From: Glandiceps talaboti
Lineage: Eukaryota; Hemichordata; Enteropneusta; Spengelidae
Assembly (NCBI RefSeq): GCF_964340395.1
Contig: NC_135564.1
Coordinates: 3,204,861 to 3,268,860, forward strand
Length of the DNA: 64,000 nucleotides
Direction of reading: 5' to 3'
Shown one piece after another: positions 1-13,031 of the stretch. Each line of letters starts with the position of its first letter. Within the stretch, counting starts at the first letter, position 1. The notes beneath the pieces were generated by a model, which worked only from the letters and a program-made list of their open reading frames with translations, was not told the DNA's origin and did not search any database. The position numbers were made by a program, and so were the translations under genes.

Positions 1-455
1 AGTTGTGAGCTTGACTCCAGTTGTGAACTCAACCAGTTATGAAATCAGCCAACTTGAATACATGAATGATATTAATTCCAATTACCCAGAATTCATGAAA
101 TTAGCCCTCTCAAGTGTGCATCTAATGATAATTTGTCACTGAGCAAAACTGTCCTTCTGTAAAACAATACCAAATGCCTTACACTGTGTCTTGTCTGTGC
201 CATGGCAACCTCTGTTACAAATGTATGTTCTGTGTGTACATACATGTAAAATCTGATACCATAAACGTGTTATATATATAAGAAACAGCAGAACTTACAC
301 CCTGCCTTCAGTAAAGACATTACCCATACATACTTATTATATTTCCATTGAACCATGGAGGTATAAGGGGAGATATCCCTTTATACCTCCATGATTGAAC
401 TAATGCTAAAATACCATAACATTGTAGCACTTCTCCTTAGTGACCCAGTTCTCCT
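1..455. other. Non-coding flank
   Basis: AT-rich sequence. The only structure seen is a hairpin at 353-393 in which CATGGAGGTATAA is repeated inverted around GGGGAGATATCC. No gene seen. Confidence 0.5.
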
Positions 456-809
456 GTATTAGGCCAAATAAAAAAAGTTGTTTGGTTCTGGTTACCCCAC
501 ATATTTGAGGAAAAAATAATAATAAAATTGCAAAAATCACGTGAAGTCTCGCAAGAAATGGTGGATGCGGAAACTGATATCATCTTAAAAAGACAATGTA
601 AAACTATTCTTCCAATCTGTAATGGCTGTACATCTGATAGGAAGAAATAAACAACACAGAGACCATTTGGAAAACAATAGAAAACCTGAACTAGACATTC
701 ACACACAAAAAATATAATAAAATATAATAAAATAGAAAAAAAATCTACCTACCCCACCTATTTTAAAATTGAATGTAATCGAAACCACACATTTTTTTAC
801 GCCTAATAC
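456..809. mobile_element. TIR element, family A, copy 1
   Basis: Ends are inverted: GTATTAGGC at the left and GCCTAATAC at the right, with inverted similarity continuing about 40 bases. The interior matches the element at 44020-44407 over most of its length, but lacks about 45 bases present there. A - strand reading frame shared by both copies (starting MCECLVQVF) is probably incidental. No transposase, so a non-autonomous element. No clear target duplication longer than TA. Confidence 0.75.
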
Positions 810-1019
810 TATAGTACAGGCTGGCCGAGTTTAAATAGGTCGATTTCTCTAGATATAATCACATCTCATTATTTACTGCGTTCAAAATCATAATGACAAG
901 AAATGAGCGAATGGTTTCATTTACATAGACCCGTTATAAAACACAAAACGGTTCAATATCGAAAATATATCTAAATACTACAGTAAATTGTACTCGTAGT
1001 CGCTAGTCTATAGTCGTAC

Positions 1020-1400
1020 ATCGAAACCAGCAACGTTACACATATGGCCGTGTTTTGTGACGTTGCGAAACACGTTACCACAGCATATTTAGGCTGGCGA
1101 TAATTCCGTAGTGTATAATGTACGGAGAAATCACAAATCATTGACATACAAACCTCTGAAACTTTGTGTCAAAATAACGTGTCTGGGGGAAAGTGATAAC
1201 ATAAACTCATAAAACGCCAAAGTTTCGTTGTTGTTGTGCTCACGTCAAACGAACACGATGCATTATGAGCGATGCGTCGTGGCACAGTTTCAGATTCAAA
1301 TTCAGAATTTGGACGCGATTCGTTCTTTAACAGCTTCTCATCGTGAACACGGTACACGGGAAAATTTCGAAAAATAAAATATCCCCGGTCCAACGAAGTT
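1020..1400. promoter_or_regulatory. CpG-rich patch, possible promoter or first exon
   Basis: About 25-30 CpG dinucleotides in 380 bases, in a window where CpG is otherwise scarce. On the - strand an ATG at 1393 opens a 74-codon frame (to 1169) rich in CpG-containing codons, with a possible donor GTGAGC near 1241. It could be the first exon of a gene leaving the window to the left, or a promoter for an upstream Kelch exon. No homology recognised. Confidence 0.3.
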
Positions 1401-1867
1401 GATTAAAAAGGTTTTTATCTATTACTATGGATCGTGGAAATTTAATCTTACAAAGTCTTCATTACAAACACAATCCAAACTGATCACCTCGTAACTACTC
1501 AATATAAATCTGAAGTCAGGTCATCATTTATACTTTGTTTGGTCGTTACTTGTTTACTCATTCTATCATCACTATAAAAAACTAAAATATTTCGCCGAAG
1601 TGTGGCCCCTCTGGAAATATTTTTTTGCCTGACAGAGCACGTTAGATGATTTGTACATAATTTTATTGCAAACTACTTTGCCCCATCATGCAACAGAAGT
1701 GAAAGGTCAAACCCAAAGTGTCGTCTGCTTCTGGGATTTGAAACTAGTTGCTGTGCATGTCTCTACTTTTCAGCTGTAGGTAAAGAACTAACTAACCACC
1801 ATGTCTTTTTTATTAGCACAACTGAACTGCTAAGGTTCAGTAGTGCATGGTGCGGTGTCTGTCCGTC

Positions 1868-1896
1868 TGTGTGTGTGTGTGTGTGTGGGGGGGGGG
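1868..1896. repeat. (GT)n followed by G10
   Basis: A GT microsatellite of about 19 bases runs directly into ten G residues, just before the 145-bp tandem repeats. Confidence 0.9.
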
Positions 1897-1899
1897 CAA

Positions 1900-2385
1900 C
1901 TTAAACTCAAAAACCACCAGACTGATTGCCTTGGACTTCCTTGGGACATTACTTTTGGTGTCTAGTTGGGAAATTATTCAAAGCAAAATGATCGCATCAC
2001 AGGTGTGTGATTTGGGTCAAAAATGTCATTTTTGGTCAGAAATCTTAAACTCAAAAGCTACTGGGCAGATTGGTCTGAAATTTGGTGGGAACGTTCTTAG
2101 GAGTGTGTAGATTAAGATTTGTTCATGATATGACAATGTATGATGATTCCATCAGTAATATGCAAATTAGGGCTAAAAAAAATTCTTTTTTGGTTAAAAA
2201 TCTTTAAATCCAAAACTACTGATCAGATTGGATGAAATTTAATGTGGATGCATTTGGGGGTGTATAGATGAAGAAATATTAAGCATTAATGATCTCATCA
2301 GTGATATGCAAATTAGGTGTATAAATGTGAATTTTGGTCAAAAGTATATATCTCAAAAAGTACTTGGTACTGAAACTTGGTGAGA
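1900..2385 (+). repeat. Degenerate tandem repeat, about 145-160 bp units
   Basis: The anchor AAACTCAAAA(A/G)CTACTGG recurs near 1904, 2047, 2206 and 2350, followed each time by CAGATTGG.(C/A)TGAAA and later by GATATGCAAATTAG. About three and a half units, diverged. Chance ORFs inside are not genes. Confidence 0.7.
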
Positions 2386-2443
2386 TGTTTCTAGCATTGT
2401 TATCCTGCAGAATTTTTTTTCAAAACATTTTGACACAACTGGC

Positions 2444-2870
2444 CCTAGCAACCATGACCACGCCCTTAGCAACAACCAAATGCCAGTATATATTGCTAAA
2501 ATAACATCTGGTATGCAAGTGTGAGTAAACATTCAAAAAAATGTATGTAAATGACCTAGCAACAAGACCATGCCCATAGCAACAGCCAAATGATCACATA
2601 TATTGCAAAGATAACAACAGGGATTAATGAATTAGCATTCAAAAAACGTATGCAAATATACTTAGCAACAAGACCACACCCATTGAAATAGCCATGTGAT
2701 GATGTATATCGCAATGATAACAGATAACATCAGGGACTCATAGACGAGTGAATGAACATTCAAAAAATGTATGCAAATATGTCTAGCAACATGACCACGC
2801 CCATAGCAACAGCCAAATGATCATGTATATTGCAAAGATAACAACAGAGCTGGATAGGCAACTGCTTAAT
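2444..2870 (+). repeat. Degenerate tandem repeat, about 106-121 bp units
   Basis: The anchor CTAGCAACAAGACCACGCCC recurs (with changes) at 2444, 2555, 2661 and 2782, each followed by AACAGCCAAATGATCA and ATTGCAAAGATAACA, then ATTCAAAAAATGTATGCAAA. Confidence 0.75.
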
Positions 2871-5800
2871 CATTCAGCAAATGAACACCTATACCTAGCA
2901 TGGATGAGCGTGTGGATAAATAAATTTAAAAACTGTACAGTCAAGCTACAATGCCATTGGCGCTATTTTCATGTGTTGCATGACTGGTTTCACAGATCAA
3001 TGAATTGACTATTGAAACATTCCAACTGAGACATCACCAGGAACTGAAACTTTTGAAGCTATTTCACTGTGGTCATATACTTACTCCATCTTTCAACATA
3101 CAAGATTTGGCAGGGTTTTTTCAGGAACTGGTTTCTTGTTCTAAAAAGTATTCTTGCTAGATTTTTTTCAAGCACTAGTGTGTACTGGTGTAACAGGGAC
3201 TAAAACACCTGTAGACTTGGCCAGTATATAATATATGAAATTATTTATGGCATTGATAAGACTTTAAAGGCCCATGATTGAATACCTGGATCTCGTATTA
3301 CTCTTATCTTATCAGTGAAGCCATAGGTGGCGTACGATCATTCTTTTGTGCAAGACCAACTTTTCCAAAATCTTTACCAGTCAACTGTTTTTCATAACTT
3401 TCATACATCAATTTTAATCCTTAGGGTTTATAAAGTCCCCTCCCTTGTTGCTTTTCCACTAATACTTCTTGAAAATTTACATATAAATATATATATGGAA
3501 CTTTTCACAGTACATTGAGTACATTGAGAGGAAAATGATACTGCTGAAAAGGAGGAAGACATGTTGTCGTTGTGGACCAAGCCAATCTGATGAAAATCTT
3601 CTGGAAAGCAGGCAATCACTCCTGGAACAATAATATTGAAAACAAAGGTGACAATAAACGAATGAAGTAAATAGCTATATCACATTTTGACCTGATTGGG
3701 ACCAAGCGTTAGATTATTATGCCAGACTATGTTTTGTACTTGTCCGTGATCTGTACCCGAACTTACCTGATATTCTTTACATGGGACATGCACTAAGTAA
3801 TATGTAAGTAGGACTTCCCTACTACACCATGTGCAGTCCTTCTCAGGACCAACAAATTCTCCAAAAAGAGAACCACTGAACCAAATCCATGTGCATGATT
3901 TATGTGTGTCTGTTATGACTAGTGGTGATGTACATGTTTTGTTCATTGTGAAGTGGCGTTCTAGGTCATATGTTTTCTGTTATCATCACTATTACTAGAT
4001 AACTCGAGAGTTGATCTGTAACAGGAACTTATTGAGTATATAGCTTCCAATCAAATTTACATAGCCCACATATAAACAATAATTTTCTGGTTTCCAAGGC
4101 AATTTCATTATGTCAAAAATCTTAGATGTTGTCCTCAAAATACTAATACATCACATCCTCAATTTTAAATAAATGTTCATCAGTAAATTTCTAAATTTAC
4201 TGTTTATTATCAATGACATACTGTGCATGTCAAGTGTTTTAGAATCTCCCACCTTTATGGCAACTCTCGGAAGTTCTCACGCTTTTATACAAGAGTTGTG
4301 GGTTTACAGTTGTAGCATTGACATTCTAAAAAGTAAATCAGTATTTTAATGTTGAAATAAGTACAGAATTATATGTGTATAAGAAAAGGACTTTATCAAG
4401 AGTCCAACTAAGCTTAACAATTTAGTTTACTATATGTTGTAGATTTAGGCTTATAGTTATAAAAATCTAACCTGTAGTTTCCTTGTCAAATTTGAAATTT
4501 CATACTTGAGTCAAAAAGAAAATTAATCTAAGATCTTATCTTCATTCACTGCAATGTCAAATAGTTGTGAGAAAATCTACAGCAGTTAGTTTACTTTGTA
4601 TTGTGAATCTATGATAAATACAATTCAAGACTTCACACCAGCTGTATCTCCAACAGAGTCAGACGTGAAACTATGTGGTGTCTGTGCCCTGTTTTGCTTC
4701 AATGTATTCGCAACCCTTTTCTAGCCTCTCAAGACCTCCAAGTAACAAATGACGTCAGGCCTTTCACTGGAGTATCAATTTTCCATCTCACCATCTATGG
4801 ATAGGGCAGCTAGACTATACAGGCAGAGAGAATTTGCAGCCAACCATCAGGTCAGTCATTTTCTTCCTTGTTATGGTGGTCTTGGGACTATCTCTCTGGC
4901 CTCATGGTCATACTGGGGTGTCCAAAGGCCAAATAGTTTTGTTCAAGTGACATGTGCAACGACATTCCCTAGTTTAAGACCTGAATATGTGTGTTTGGTA
5001 CTTGACCTTTTCAGATAGTCACAGCAAACGCACTGCAAATCATTACTGGTCAAACATCGGAGGAAACTTGTCGGAAATAGGTAGGCTTTTGTATAAACTA
5101 ATGAAGCAGTTTGTTGATGTGATGTCATCGCAATGTATCGGGTCTGTATATTTGAATACATTACATGTTTATGTGAATGGAATGGAAGAGGAACTTTTGT
5201 GTTTAAGCAGTTGAGGTTTCAACATTTTTTAATGCGTCATCAACTTCTAGCATTGCAACTGTGCCATACCCATATTTTTGCTTTGGTCAGCAAACTTTGG
5301 ATCCTCGTCTGAAAAATTCTCTCCACATTTTCAGAGTTTAAATACAACATTTTAAACAAAAGAGGCATATTAATTGCTTTTGTAGACTTTGATTCTTGAC
5401 TGACAATTTTTGGTAAGACGTGTTTATCAAGAGTTAAGAACTATTTGGCTAAGAACCAAACATTAGTTTAGAGACTGTGAAATAGAAGTAACTGCACCAC
5501 AGATCTGAGCAGTCACAGTGAATCATTGATTAAGTGAAGATGCCACAGTACTGAATATCTTCTGACATCGTAATTATTTAATTTTTAACATCTGTTCTGC
5601 CATATTTGCTGTCTACATCATATCCTGGATCATGTGGACAGTCAACATTTGTGTCAGCGCTCATTAATTTGCCTCTTTTCTGACTCTGAAGGCAGATGCT
5701 GAACACAAGAAATTCAAGAAGAAAATCTAAACGACTGAGTAACATCATTAAGATTGGAATGTTTGCAGTGTCACCATCAAAGTGGAGTTTTTCAACAAAC

Positions 5801-8800
5801 AAACTCCACTGCTAGAAATTCTCCTGAAAAATCAAAGCTTGTATCAACTGTGGTAAGTAAACTATGATTTTTCAGTCATGAGAGTCCATAATTATTGAAG
5901 CTTGTAAGTTGTCAGCTGGTCTCTATCCAATAATCTGTCTGTGACTCAAGGGCTTATCTTGCCAGTGTGTCATCCATGACATGAGGTAATGTCATAGGAC
6001 GTGACTGCAGTGTAAATGAATAGTGTAAATGTCACACTCTCATTACAGTGATGATGACATTACACATGTCCATAGTGATCACTATTTAACTTGTATCGCT
6101 TACATCAAAACCAATATTTGTCCCTGTTAAAAAAGAATCTTTATTCTCATTTTATATTACAAGTCTGAATTTGGTTATCAAAAAATAAACCAAGGTAGAA
6201 AGTCACAACTTACTTAACAAAGTTACTTTGAATAATAATAGTCCGTGAGATCCAACATTTGTGTCACACTATTAATAATAGTTTATTTTCATGACAGATT
6301 TCATGACTTTTTCTTATGTCATTGTTTTTAATATCCATTACAATATACATTAGACTTATGTCACTGAAACAAGTATGACACACTGAGTTAAAAATCACAA
6401 GTAAAGGTAGTTGGTGCATAGATTTGTTAACAGTTGTAGTGGTGATGACTGTAGTGGTGGTGGTGGTGGTGGTGGTGGTAGTGGGGGTTACTTTTATTAT
6501 GTTACGTTAAAAAGGCATCTTTATGACTCTGAGTGGAGGAAAATGTGTTCTACCTTATCATCTAACGTTACTTCTCACATACTAGTGATAGGCTTGCATT
6601 GATGTCCTCTCAATTCATCATGAATGACTATTTATATAGATGCTATTTACAACCTTATTTTCTCTCTCTCTCTCTCTATGACTAAAGGATCATAAACATG
6701 TGACATTTATACTGAACGTAAATATCATGTGATGACGCAATTTCGCAATCATGTATTTATGAAATATAAATAGATGAATAAGTACAGTAATTATAAGAAA
6801 GACAAAACAAATTGGGTTAAAGGGTTCTCAGTTGGAAATATTTATCTGAATAAATTTGTCAAGTTTCAAGGACGTTTTGTACATCATGGTTGTATGACCT
6901 TTTATAAGAAATGTGACTGATATTAAAAATACCTCTAGTAGTACTTTTGAAAAAACCCATTTACAACCCCTGTATCATGCATGTACAGACTTAAAATACA
7001 TTCACCAGAAATACCTTTTTGAAATTTGTTGTACCTTATTTTAAATTAGGTAGCTTGCTCATTGAATTACACCAGTCCCCTACAGTGTCATAATAAACTG
7101 ATAAAATGTTTCCTAAAATAGACGAATCTTTACCATCATTTGATGGTTTGTATTAGCAGTTCAAACTAAATAAATACATTACAATTTATGAGGTTAAATA
7201 ACTGTGAAGTCATTTTTTATGAGAAACTGGTTTAAAACTTAAAGGAAATACGTCTCTCCTATCACAAATTCAACAGCTTTTGACCAACATTATTATAAAT
7301 ATATTAGTTAGTTAATTCTTAATGTTTAGAAATTTCAGTATGCTTTGCTTTAATTTTAAATAATTCTGTAAAAGCTACAGAAAAAGTGGAAGTAGAAGTA
7401 AAAATATCTGACTTTATCATCATAAATTGTGTACCTTTGTGTTTACATTTTACAAGCAACTACATCCGGAAAGTATTTGATAAAGATATACACTCAAAAT
7501 GATGAACTAGCTGAAGGAGGGAATTCCCTGCTCAGTACCTCAGTGTCATTGAAGAAACTCAGCTAAAGATAGACCACGTTGCAAACATATATCCAGGCTG
7601 TGTTAGAAATGGAATGTTGCCTTATCTCACGCCCATGGAATGCAACCTCCAGATTAGAAACTTTTAAAAACTCAGTCCAAAATATATCACCAAACGAGCA
7701 TCACATGATTGGTACAATATACAGCTTTGAACTTTCACTGCCTTTATATTTAGAAGTCAGTGATGTGTTCATGACAAATGTAGTTCGTACAAGAGATTGA
7801 GATAGAATCAGCTGACCTTTGTGGATGCCAAAACAATTACAGAGAAGAATTTCTATGATAGGGTAGTAGTACATGTTTGAAACAAGGGGCCATCAAAAAG
7901 GGAAAACTTAGACAGTGGATTTTAAATGTTCTCAGTAATAGAAGTTTATAGCCAGTGTGTAAGCTTTTATAGTTGCAAAATATTCAGAGTTTCATATTGA
8001 GGTTAGAAAAAGTAAATTAAATGCACATGTTAAGAAATGGGGACAGTTTTTTGAAATTGATAACTTAAGAAAAGTTTTTGAATACAAAATGTAAAAATTT
8101 CCATTCATGAAAAAGTTGTATCTTTGTAATAAGTCCAATAAAAATGTTATTAAATACAAAAAAAAGTGAGTACACTTCAACTTTTGTGTAATTTATAGGA
8201 AATATTTCCTTCATGAAAGTATCAATTTCAGTTATGATCAAACTTTAAATTATGATCATGTATAGGATTTGTTTTCATACTAACTGCATGATCGTGAACT
8301 TACTACCAACTAGTATGTTTGTTTCACTTTAGTGTGTTCGTTTCACTCATTTTGAGTTCCCTTTCCAACATATTGCAAAATAACATAATTATTCAATTCT
8401 AGAATATTTGTTTCTTCTTAAAGTGGGAACAATTTGCGATATCCCTTGACACAGCTAGGATTTTTAGGTGGTATTTAAGGTATGATTAGATTGTATGTCT
8501 GTCGACAACTTACAAAGAGAAATGTTCATAATTTTGATGAATGATCTTTCAAGTTTCAAATGACTAGGGTTCATTATAATTTGTATGGTATACTGTCACT
8601 TTGTTGCAGTGTAAGATATTTGAGTGAACTCACTTTTCCAGACAGCTCAGTAGATAACAGCTGTTGTAACTGGTATTGACATAAAGATGACTGCATGTAT
8701 TTGTATAAATCTCCTATTGAGCCACAACTCACTGAATCATTATCTTGTGATTTACTTTTGTATTGTATATTTTGACAAATCACAGCTGGCTGCCAAAATG

Positions 8801-8900
8801 AAATGTCATCCAGATCTAAAGAAAGACATTTTGACATTTAGTTTAAATGTCACCATACTTACTCATCATGGGCTAAAGAAGGGTTGAGATAACAGGCTTT
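2871..8900. other. Non-coding stretch, no gene recognised
   Basis: AT-rich sequence with only chance ORFs under 90 codons. Minor structures: a (GGT)n run near 6459-6480, a (TC)n run at 6660-6678 and a small hairpin at 5771-5811 (GTGGAGTTT...AAACTCCAC). A good-looking donor GTAAGT near 5851 could belong to a 5' exon of the Kelch gene, unproven. Confidence 0.4.
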
Positions 8901-8930
8901 CAAATTACATCTCGGTGAAAAGAAAAACTA

Positions 8931-9219
8931 TACCATACCATACCATACCATACCATACAATACAATACAACACATCACAACACATCACAACACAACACAA
9001 CACAACACAACCCAACGCAACGCAACACAACGCAATGCAACACAATACAATACAATACCATACAACACAACTCAACACAACACAATACAATACCATACAA
9101 CACAACGCAACACAATACAATACAGTACAATACAATACAATACAATACAATACAATACAATACAATACAATACAATACAATACAATACAATACAATACAA
9201 TACAATACAATACAATACA
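8931..9219. repeat. Pentanucleotide satellite (ATACC/ATACA/AACAC)n
   Basis: Five-base units change along the array from TACCA to CAACA variants and end in about 18 pure TACAA units. Several frames are open through it only because of the repeat. Confidence 0.97.
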
Positions 9220-9470
9220 GATAGATATTATTTATTATAGTGACACAGTTTCACATACAAAAGTATACACGTACATACAGTACTCAAAGAGAAAATTCTT
9301 TGTAATATACAAGTAGTAATTATGTGAAACCCCAGCCAAGTTATTGGCTTATGAGTCACTTGTACCAAAAGTGTCTCCACGTGTGGTATTCAAGAAAAAT
9401 ATAAATCGTAAGCCTATCGCTTTTCCCCACAATAATCGTCGGGGTTGTTGGTGTTGATGGTGATGTTTAG

Positions 9471-9501
<31 letters not shown>

Positions 9502-9596
9502 TAACAAACATGAACCACTCTTCCTAATGAGGAGGATTATGCATACAATACCATATACCACAACACAACACAACACAACACAACACAACACAATAC
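9471..9596. repeat. (AAC)n and (CAACA)n tracts
   Basis: A pure AAC tract at 9471-9500 and a CAACA tract at 9561-9596, the latter using the same unit as the large array 300 bases upstream. Confidence 0.9.
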
Positions 9597-9879
9597 CCTT
9601 CATTACCCTTAGTGGGAGAAACTGAAATGTCTGCTTTGAAACATACAAAAATGACAAATATTATGTAAAAACACTAATGACAAATGGTTTTTGTATTTAA
9701 AAAAACATGCTAAAGTCAATGAACTTCCTTTACAAATTCAATGAATGTAGAGGAATATTCTTAAAGAATTTTAAATTGACTTAAAATCACTAAAACTGAC
9801 AACCAAGTCTGAAATAAACGGAGCTTAAAAAATTTAAGAAATCTACATAAAGAAATGTTAGTATAAATTACTTCTTAAT

Positions 9880-9911
9880 TTGTTTGTTTGTTTGTTTGTT
9901 TGTTTGTTTGT
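9880..9911. repeat. (TTTG)n microsatellite
   Basis: Eight near-perfect TTTG units. Confidence 0.95.
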
Positions 9912-10386
9912 ACGAGTAGAAGAAGAGCTGATAAAAGCAAAGATTTGTTCTAAGGTGTCTATTGATTTGTAATTCTTAATTTCTGAGTTCCATAGCTAAC
10001 TTAATGGTGTAATGAACTCTTAGTTCAAAATACTTCATCATAAATTGTATAGCCAAGTACAGTCTACAAATTTGACAGCCTTTTTGAAATATGAGAATGA
10101 TAATAATTATAAATATACAAATTATTATTACTCGAACTCATCGATCTAAGCTAAATTAGAAAAGATAATAGTCAGGCAAATGCCACAATGTGAGGACATA
10201 ATGCACAATTGTATAGATATCTGGTGTAACCTTCACATTTACTATAAACCTAAAATCTAGTGCTGAATAAGTCAAATCTGTGTTGGAATTAATTCCGAAA
10301 ACTTACAAGTCTATCTACTGACTGAATCTTTGAATGATATGCTCTATTGCTCACCTGAAGAAAATAATAACAAAAAAAAGAGAAAC

Positions 10387-10620
10387 AGAGTCACAGATTT
10401 AGCCACTAAGTCACCATTATTATAGATTGCTTTTAGGCTTGGAAAGGAGCACTTCTCCTGAAAGTGAAGCAGAAGCTAGTAGGAAAATAACAAGAATGAG
10501 TGTAGCAGAGTCACAAATTTGGGCAATAGACACCATTTAACACTGATTTTAGGCTTGGGAAAGGAGCACCTCTCCCGAAAGTGAAGCTGGAGATAGTAGG
10601 GAAATAAAACAAAGTGAAAG
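10387..10620 (+). repeat. Tandem duplication, two 120-bp units
   Basis: AGAGTCACA.ATTT starts each copy (10387 and 10507), and both contain TTTTAGGCTTGG.AAAGGAGCAC followed by GAAAGTGAAGC. About 80% alike. No coding potential. Confidence 0.7.
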
Positions 10621-11068
10621 GTTTATGAGTGACTATTACTATTTTAATATCATTTTGACAGTAAGTGGTTTTAAATTCTGCTTTAATCTAGAGGACACTT
10701 AGAATTTATGAGAGAACTCAATACTCATGTTACCTTTAAATTAGAACCATACATTTAGCTGTTGGTGGGATAATTATTTGACCTACTATTTTCAAGTTTA
10801 CTGTACAGTGGTGAGGCAAATGGAGAAATAGTTTTCTGGTATCAAATGCACCATACTCGGATGGCGACAGCTATAATCACTGGGGAGTCATTACAGGAGA
10901 ATTTGACTGTTTTACAAAAAATCTCTTGACAATATCTTGACTTAATTGGTTTAGAGCCCACATGCCTTATTTTGATAAAGTTAGATGTGAACTGACTTTA
11001 TTTAAAAAGCAATATATAATCTTACTAAATTATCACACAAGTCAGTGCTCTAATGTATTACATTGTTC

Positions 11069-11481
11069 CAAACACAAACACAAACACAAACACAAACGCA
11101 AACGCAAACACAAACACAAACACAAACACAAACACAAACACAAACACAAACACAAACACAAACACAAACACAAGCACAGACACAGACACAGACACAGACA
11201 CAGACACAGACACAAACACAAACACAAACACAAACACAAACACAGACACAGACACAAACACAAACACACAGACAGACAGACACACAGACAGACACAAACA
11301 AACACAAACACAAACACAAACACAAACACAAACACAAACACAAACACAAACACAAACACAAACACACACACAGACAGACACACAGACAGACAGACACAAA
11401 CACAAACACACAGACAAACAAACAAACACAAACACAAACACAAACACAAACACAAACACAAACACAAACACAAACACAAAC
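11069..11481. repeat. Hexanucleotide satellite (ACAAAC/ACAGAC)n
   Basis: 413 bases of CAAACA units interrupted by blocks of CAGACA and CACACA. Because it has no stop codons on either strand it opens long His-Lys, Thr-Asn and Val-Cys frames; none is a gene. Confidence 0.98.
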
Positions 11482-11949
11482 TTGAAATTGTTTCCTGTGT
11501 CTGTAAGGTCATGTGTTCTGAATAATGGGTCAGTCACTTAACAAAGACTGAAGTATGCAGTTGAAAAATTTCAGGTACTAAAAATTTTCAATTTTGTGTG
11601 TGAAACAAAAGTTTTTAATAAATTAATGTAAATTAATACGTTCAATTACCAACACAGACGTATTTCATTTGAAGTCACTGTGTTCTATTCTAGGTGAAAT
11701 TTTGGTCATTAAATTCAGCATGTTTCTGTACATCACTGATTTATATTTTAATTGATAGTGCAAGATTCATGTTGTCATTTTCCCAAAGTATAAACCACCA
11801 AACACAGCATGGATTCAGGACAATGCAGTTGATATGATAGTCTGAATCATGTTATTGTAAATTTGAACAAAGGAAACCATACATTACTGTTAGCCCTCAC
11901 AGAGAGACATATGTCAGGTCTTATCTTTATGCTATCCAAACCAGTGCCA

Positions 11950-12142
11950 AGCTACGTGTATATAGCTATTTGCATATAGATATGTATATAGCTACATACA
12001 TAGCTATATATATGCTATATTTGTATATAGCTATGTATTATAGTTTTCTGTTAGTTATGTTTGTTATTTTCTGTTACTAGCTATATATATAGCTATACAT
12101 ATGCTATAATTGTATATAGCTATGTATTTTAATTTTCTGTGC
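11950..12142. repeat. TATAGCTA-rich duplicated segment
   Basis: Two copies of GCTATA(T/A)TTGTATATAGCTATGTATT...TTTTCTGT about 90 bases apart (from about 12013 and 12103) in an AT-rich tract full of TATAGCTA palindromes. Confidence 0.6.
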
Positions 12143-12397
12143 TGCTCCTAACATGCTTAGTGAGTCCCTGATACAAAAGGGATGCAATAAATAAATACAT
12201 GTACCATAAAATATAGCTAGAGATAGTAAGACCATGTCAAAGCTGTTGGCTATACAACTGTATAACCACGGTTGTATTGATAAATTTGAAATAAACTTAC
12301 TAAAACTATTAAGCAGTATGAAAGTTTCCATCTCCCACAGAGTAATTGTGTATGAAAACAACAATGTAATGATAATATGCTGAAATACAGTTTTGAC

Positions 12398-12636
12398 CAC
12401 AGTCACTTGTGAACTAATATTCCATTCCAGGATGGTGATATTCTAGTCTATGATGATCATAATACAAAATAATGATGTTATTATGGGTATTTACGATATT
12501 CACCACAGACACTGATAACGGTACTTTATTTTTGAATATCGTAAATACCTATAATAACGTCAATATTTTGTATTATGATCATCATAGACTTGAATCACTA
12601 TCCTGGAATGGAATATTAGTTCACAAGTGACAGTGG
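12398..12636. mobile_element. Fold-back element with long inverted arms
   Basis: Two arms of about 104 bases (12398-12501 and 12534-12636) are nearly perfect reverse complements around a 32-base loop. Ends: CACAGTCACTTGTGAAC and its inverted match CCACTGTCACTTGTGAAC. The element is bounded by the direct repeat TTTTGAC (12391-12397 and 12637-12643), a likely 7-bp target duplication. No coding capacity. Confidence 0.8.
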
Positions 12637-13031
12637 TTTTGACAGGAACGCACAATGAAGTGAATCCACATATCAATGCTAGGAAATTGATTGAACAGAA
12701 CATTCAGTAGTTAAGATTAAATAGTACTTAACTTACATTCTATCATCTTCTTAAAGACCCACTAGCACAGTATACATCAGCTAGTTAGGAATGTCATCCA
12801 TTTACAAACTATGGCTAAGATTAGAAACATATGTGATTTGGGGTCATCTGAGTTCACCTTTAGACTGTATGTCTGTGAGGAATTAATGTATTATATGAGA
12901 AGGAGTAAGATTTCTTCTGGCATCATTCTAGTTTCTTATTTGCTGTTTAAGACCTACTTTTGATTAGGATTGAATTTGTAGGTGTTGAAAGCAGTCATAT
13001 AGCATAGCTATAGAAAGTGATAGACCTGTTG

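Noticed and set aside
437-706. 89-codon - strand frame and its relative at 44078-44305
   Set aside because: Both lie inside copies of one TIR element; similarity reflects repeat copies, and the second copy is shorter with a different end.
4749-4854. Possible + strand exon ending in CAG then GTCAGT (MDRAARLYRQREFAANHQ)
   Set aside because: A plausible donor, but no clear acceptor and splicing to the Kelch exon would meet a stop at once; at best a 5' non-coding exon, not supportable.
8905-9316. Frames of 76-133 codons in the TACCA/TACAA array
   Set aside because: Open only because the pentanucleotide repeat has no stops.
11042-11541. Several overlapping long frames on both strands encoding His-Lys, Thr-Asn, Gln-Thr or Val-Cys repeats
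   Set aside because: They result from the stop-free CAAACA satellite and carry no domain.
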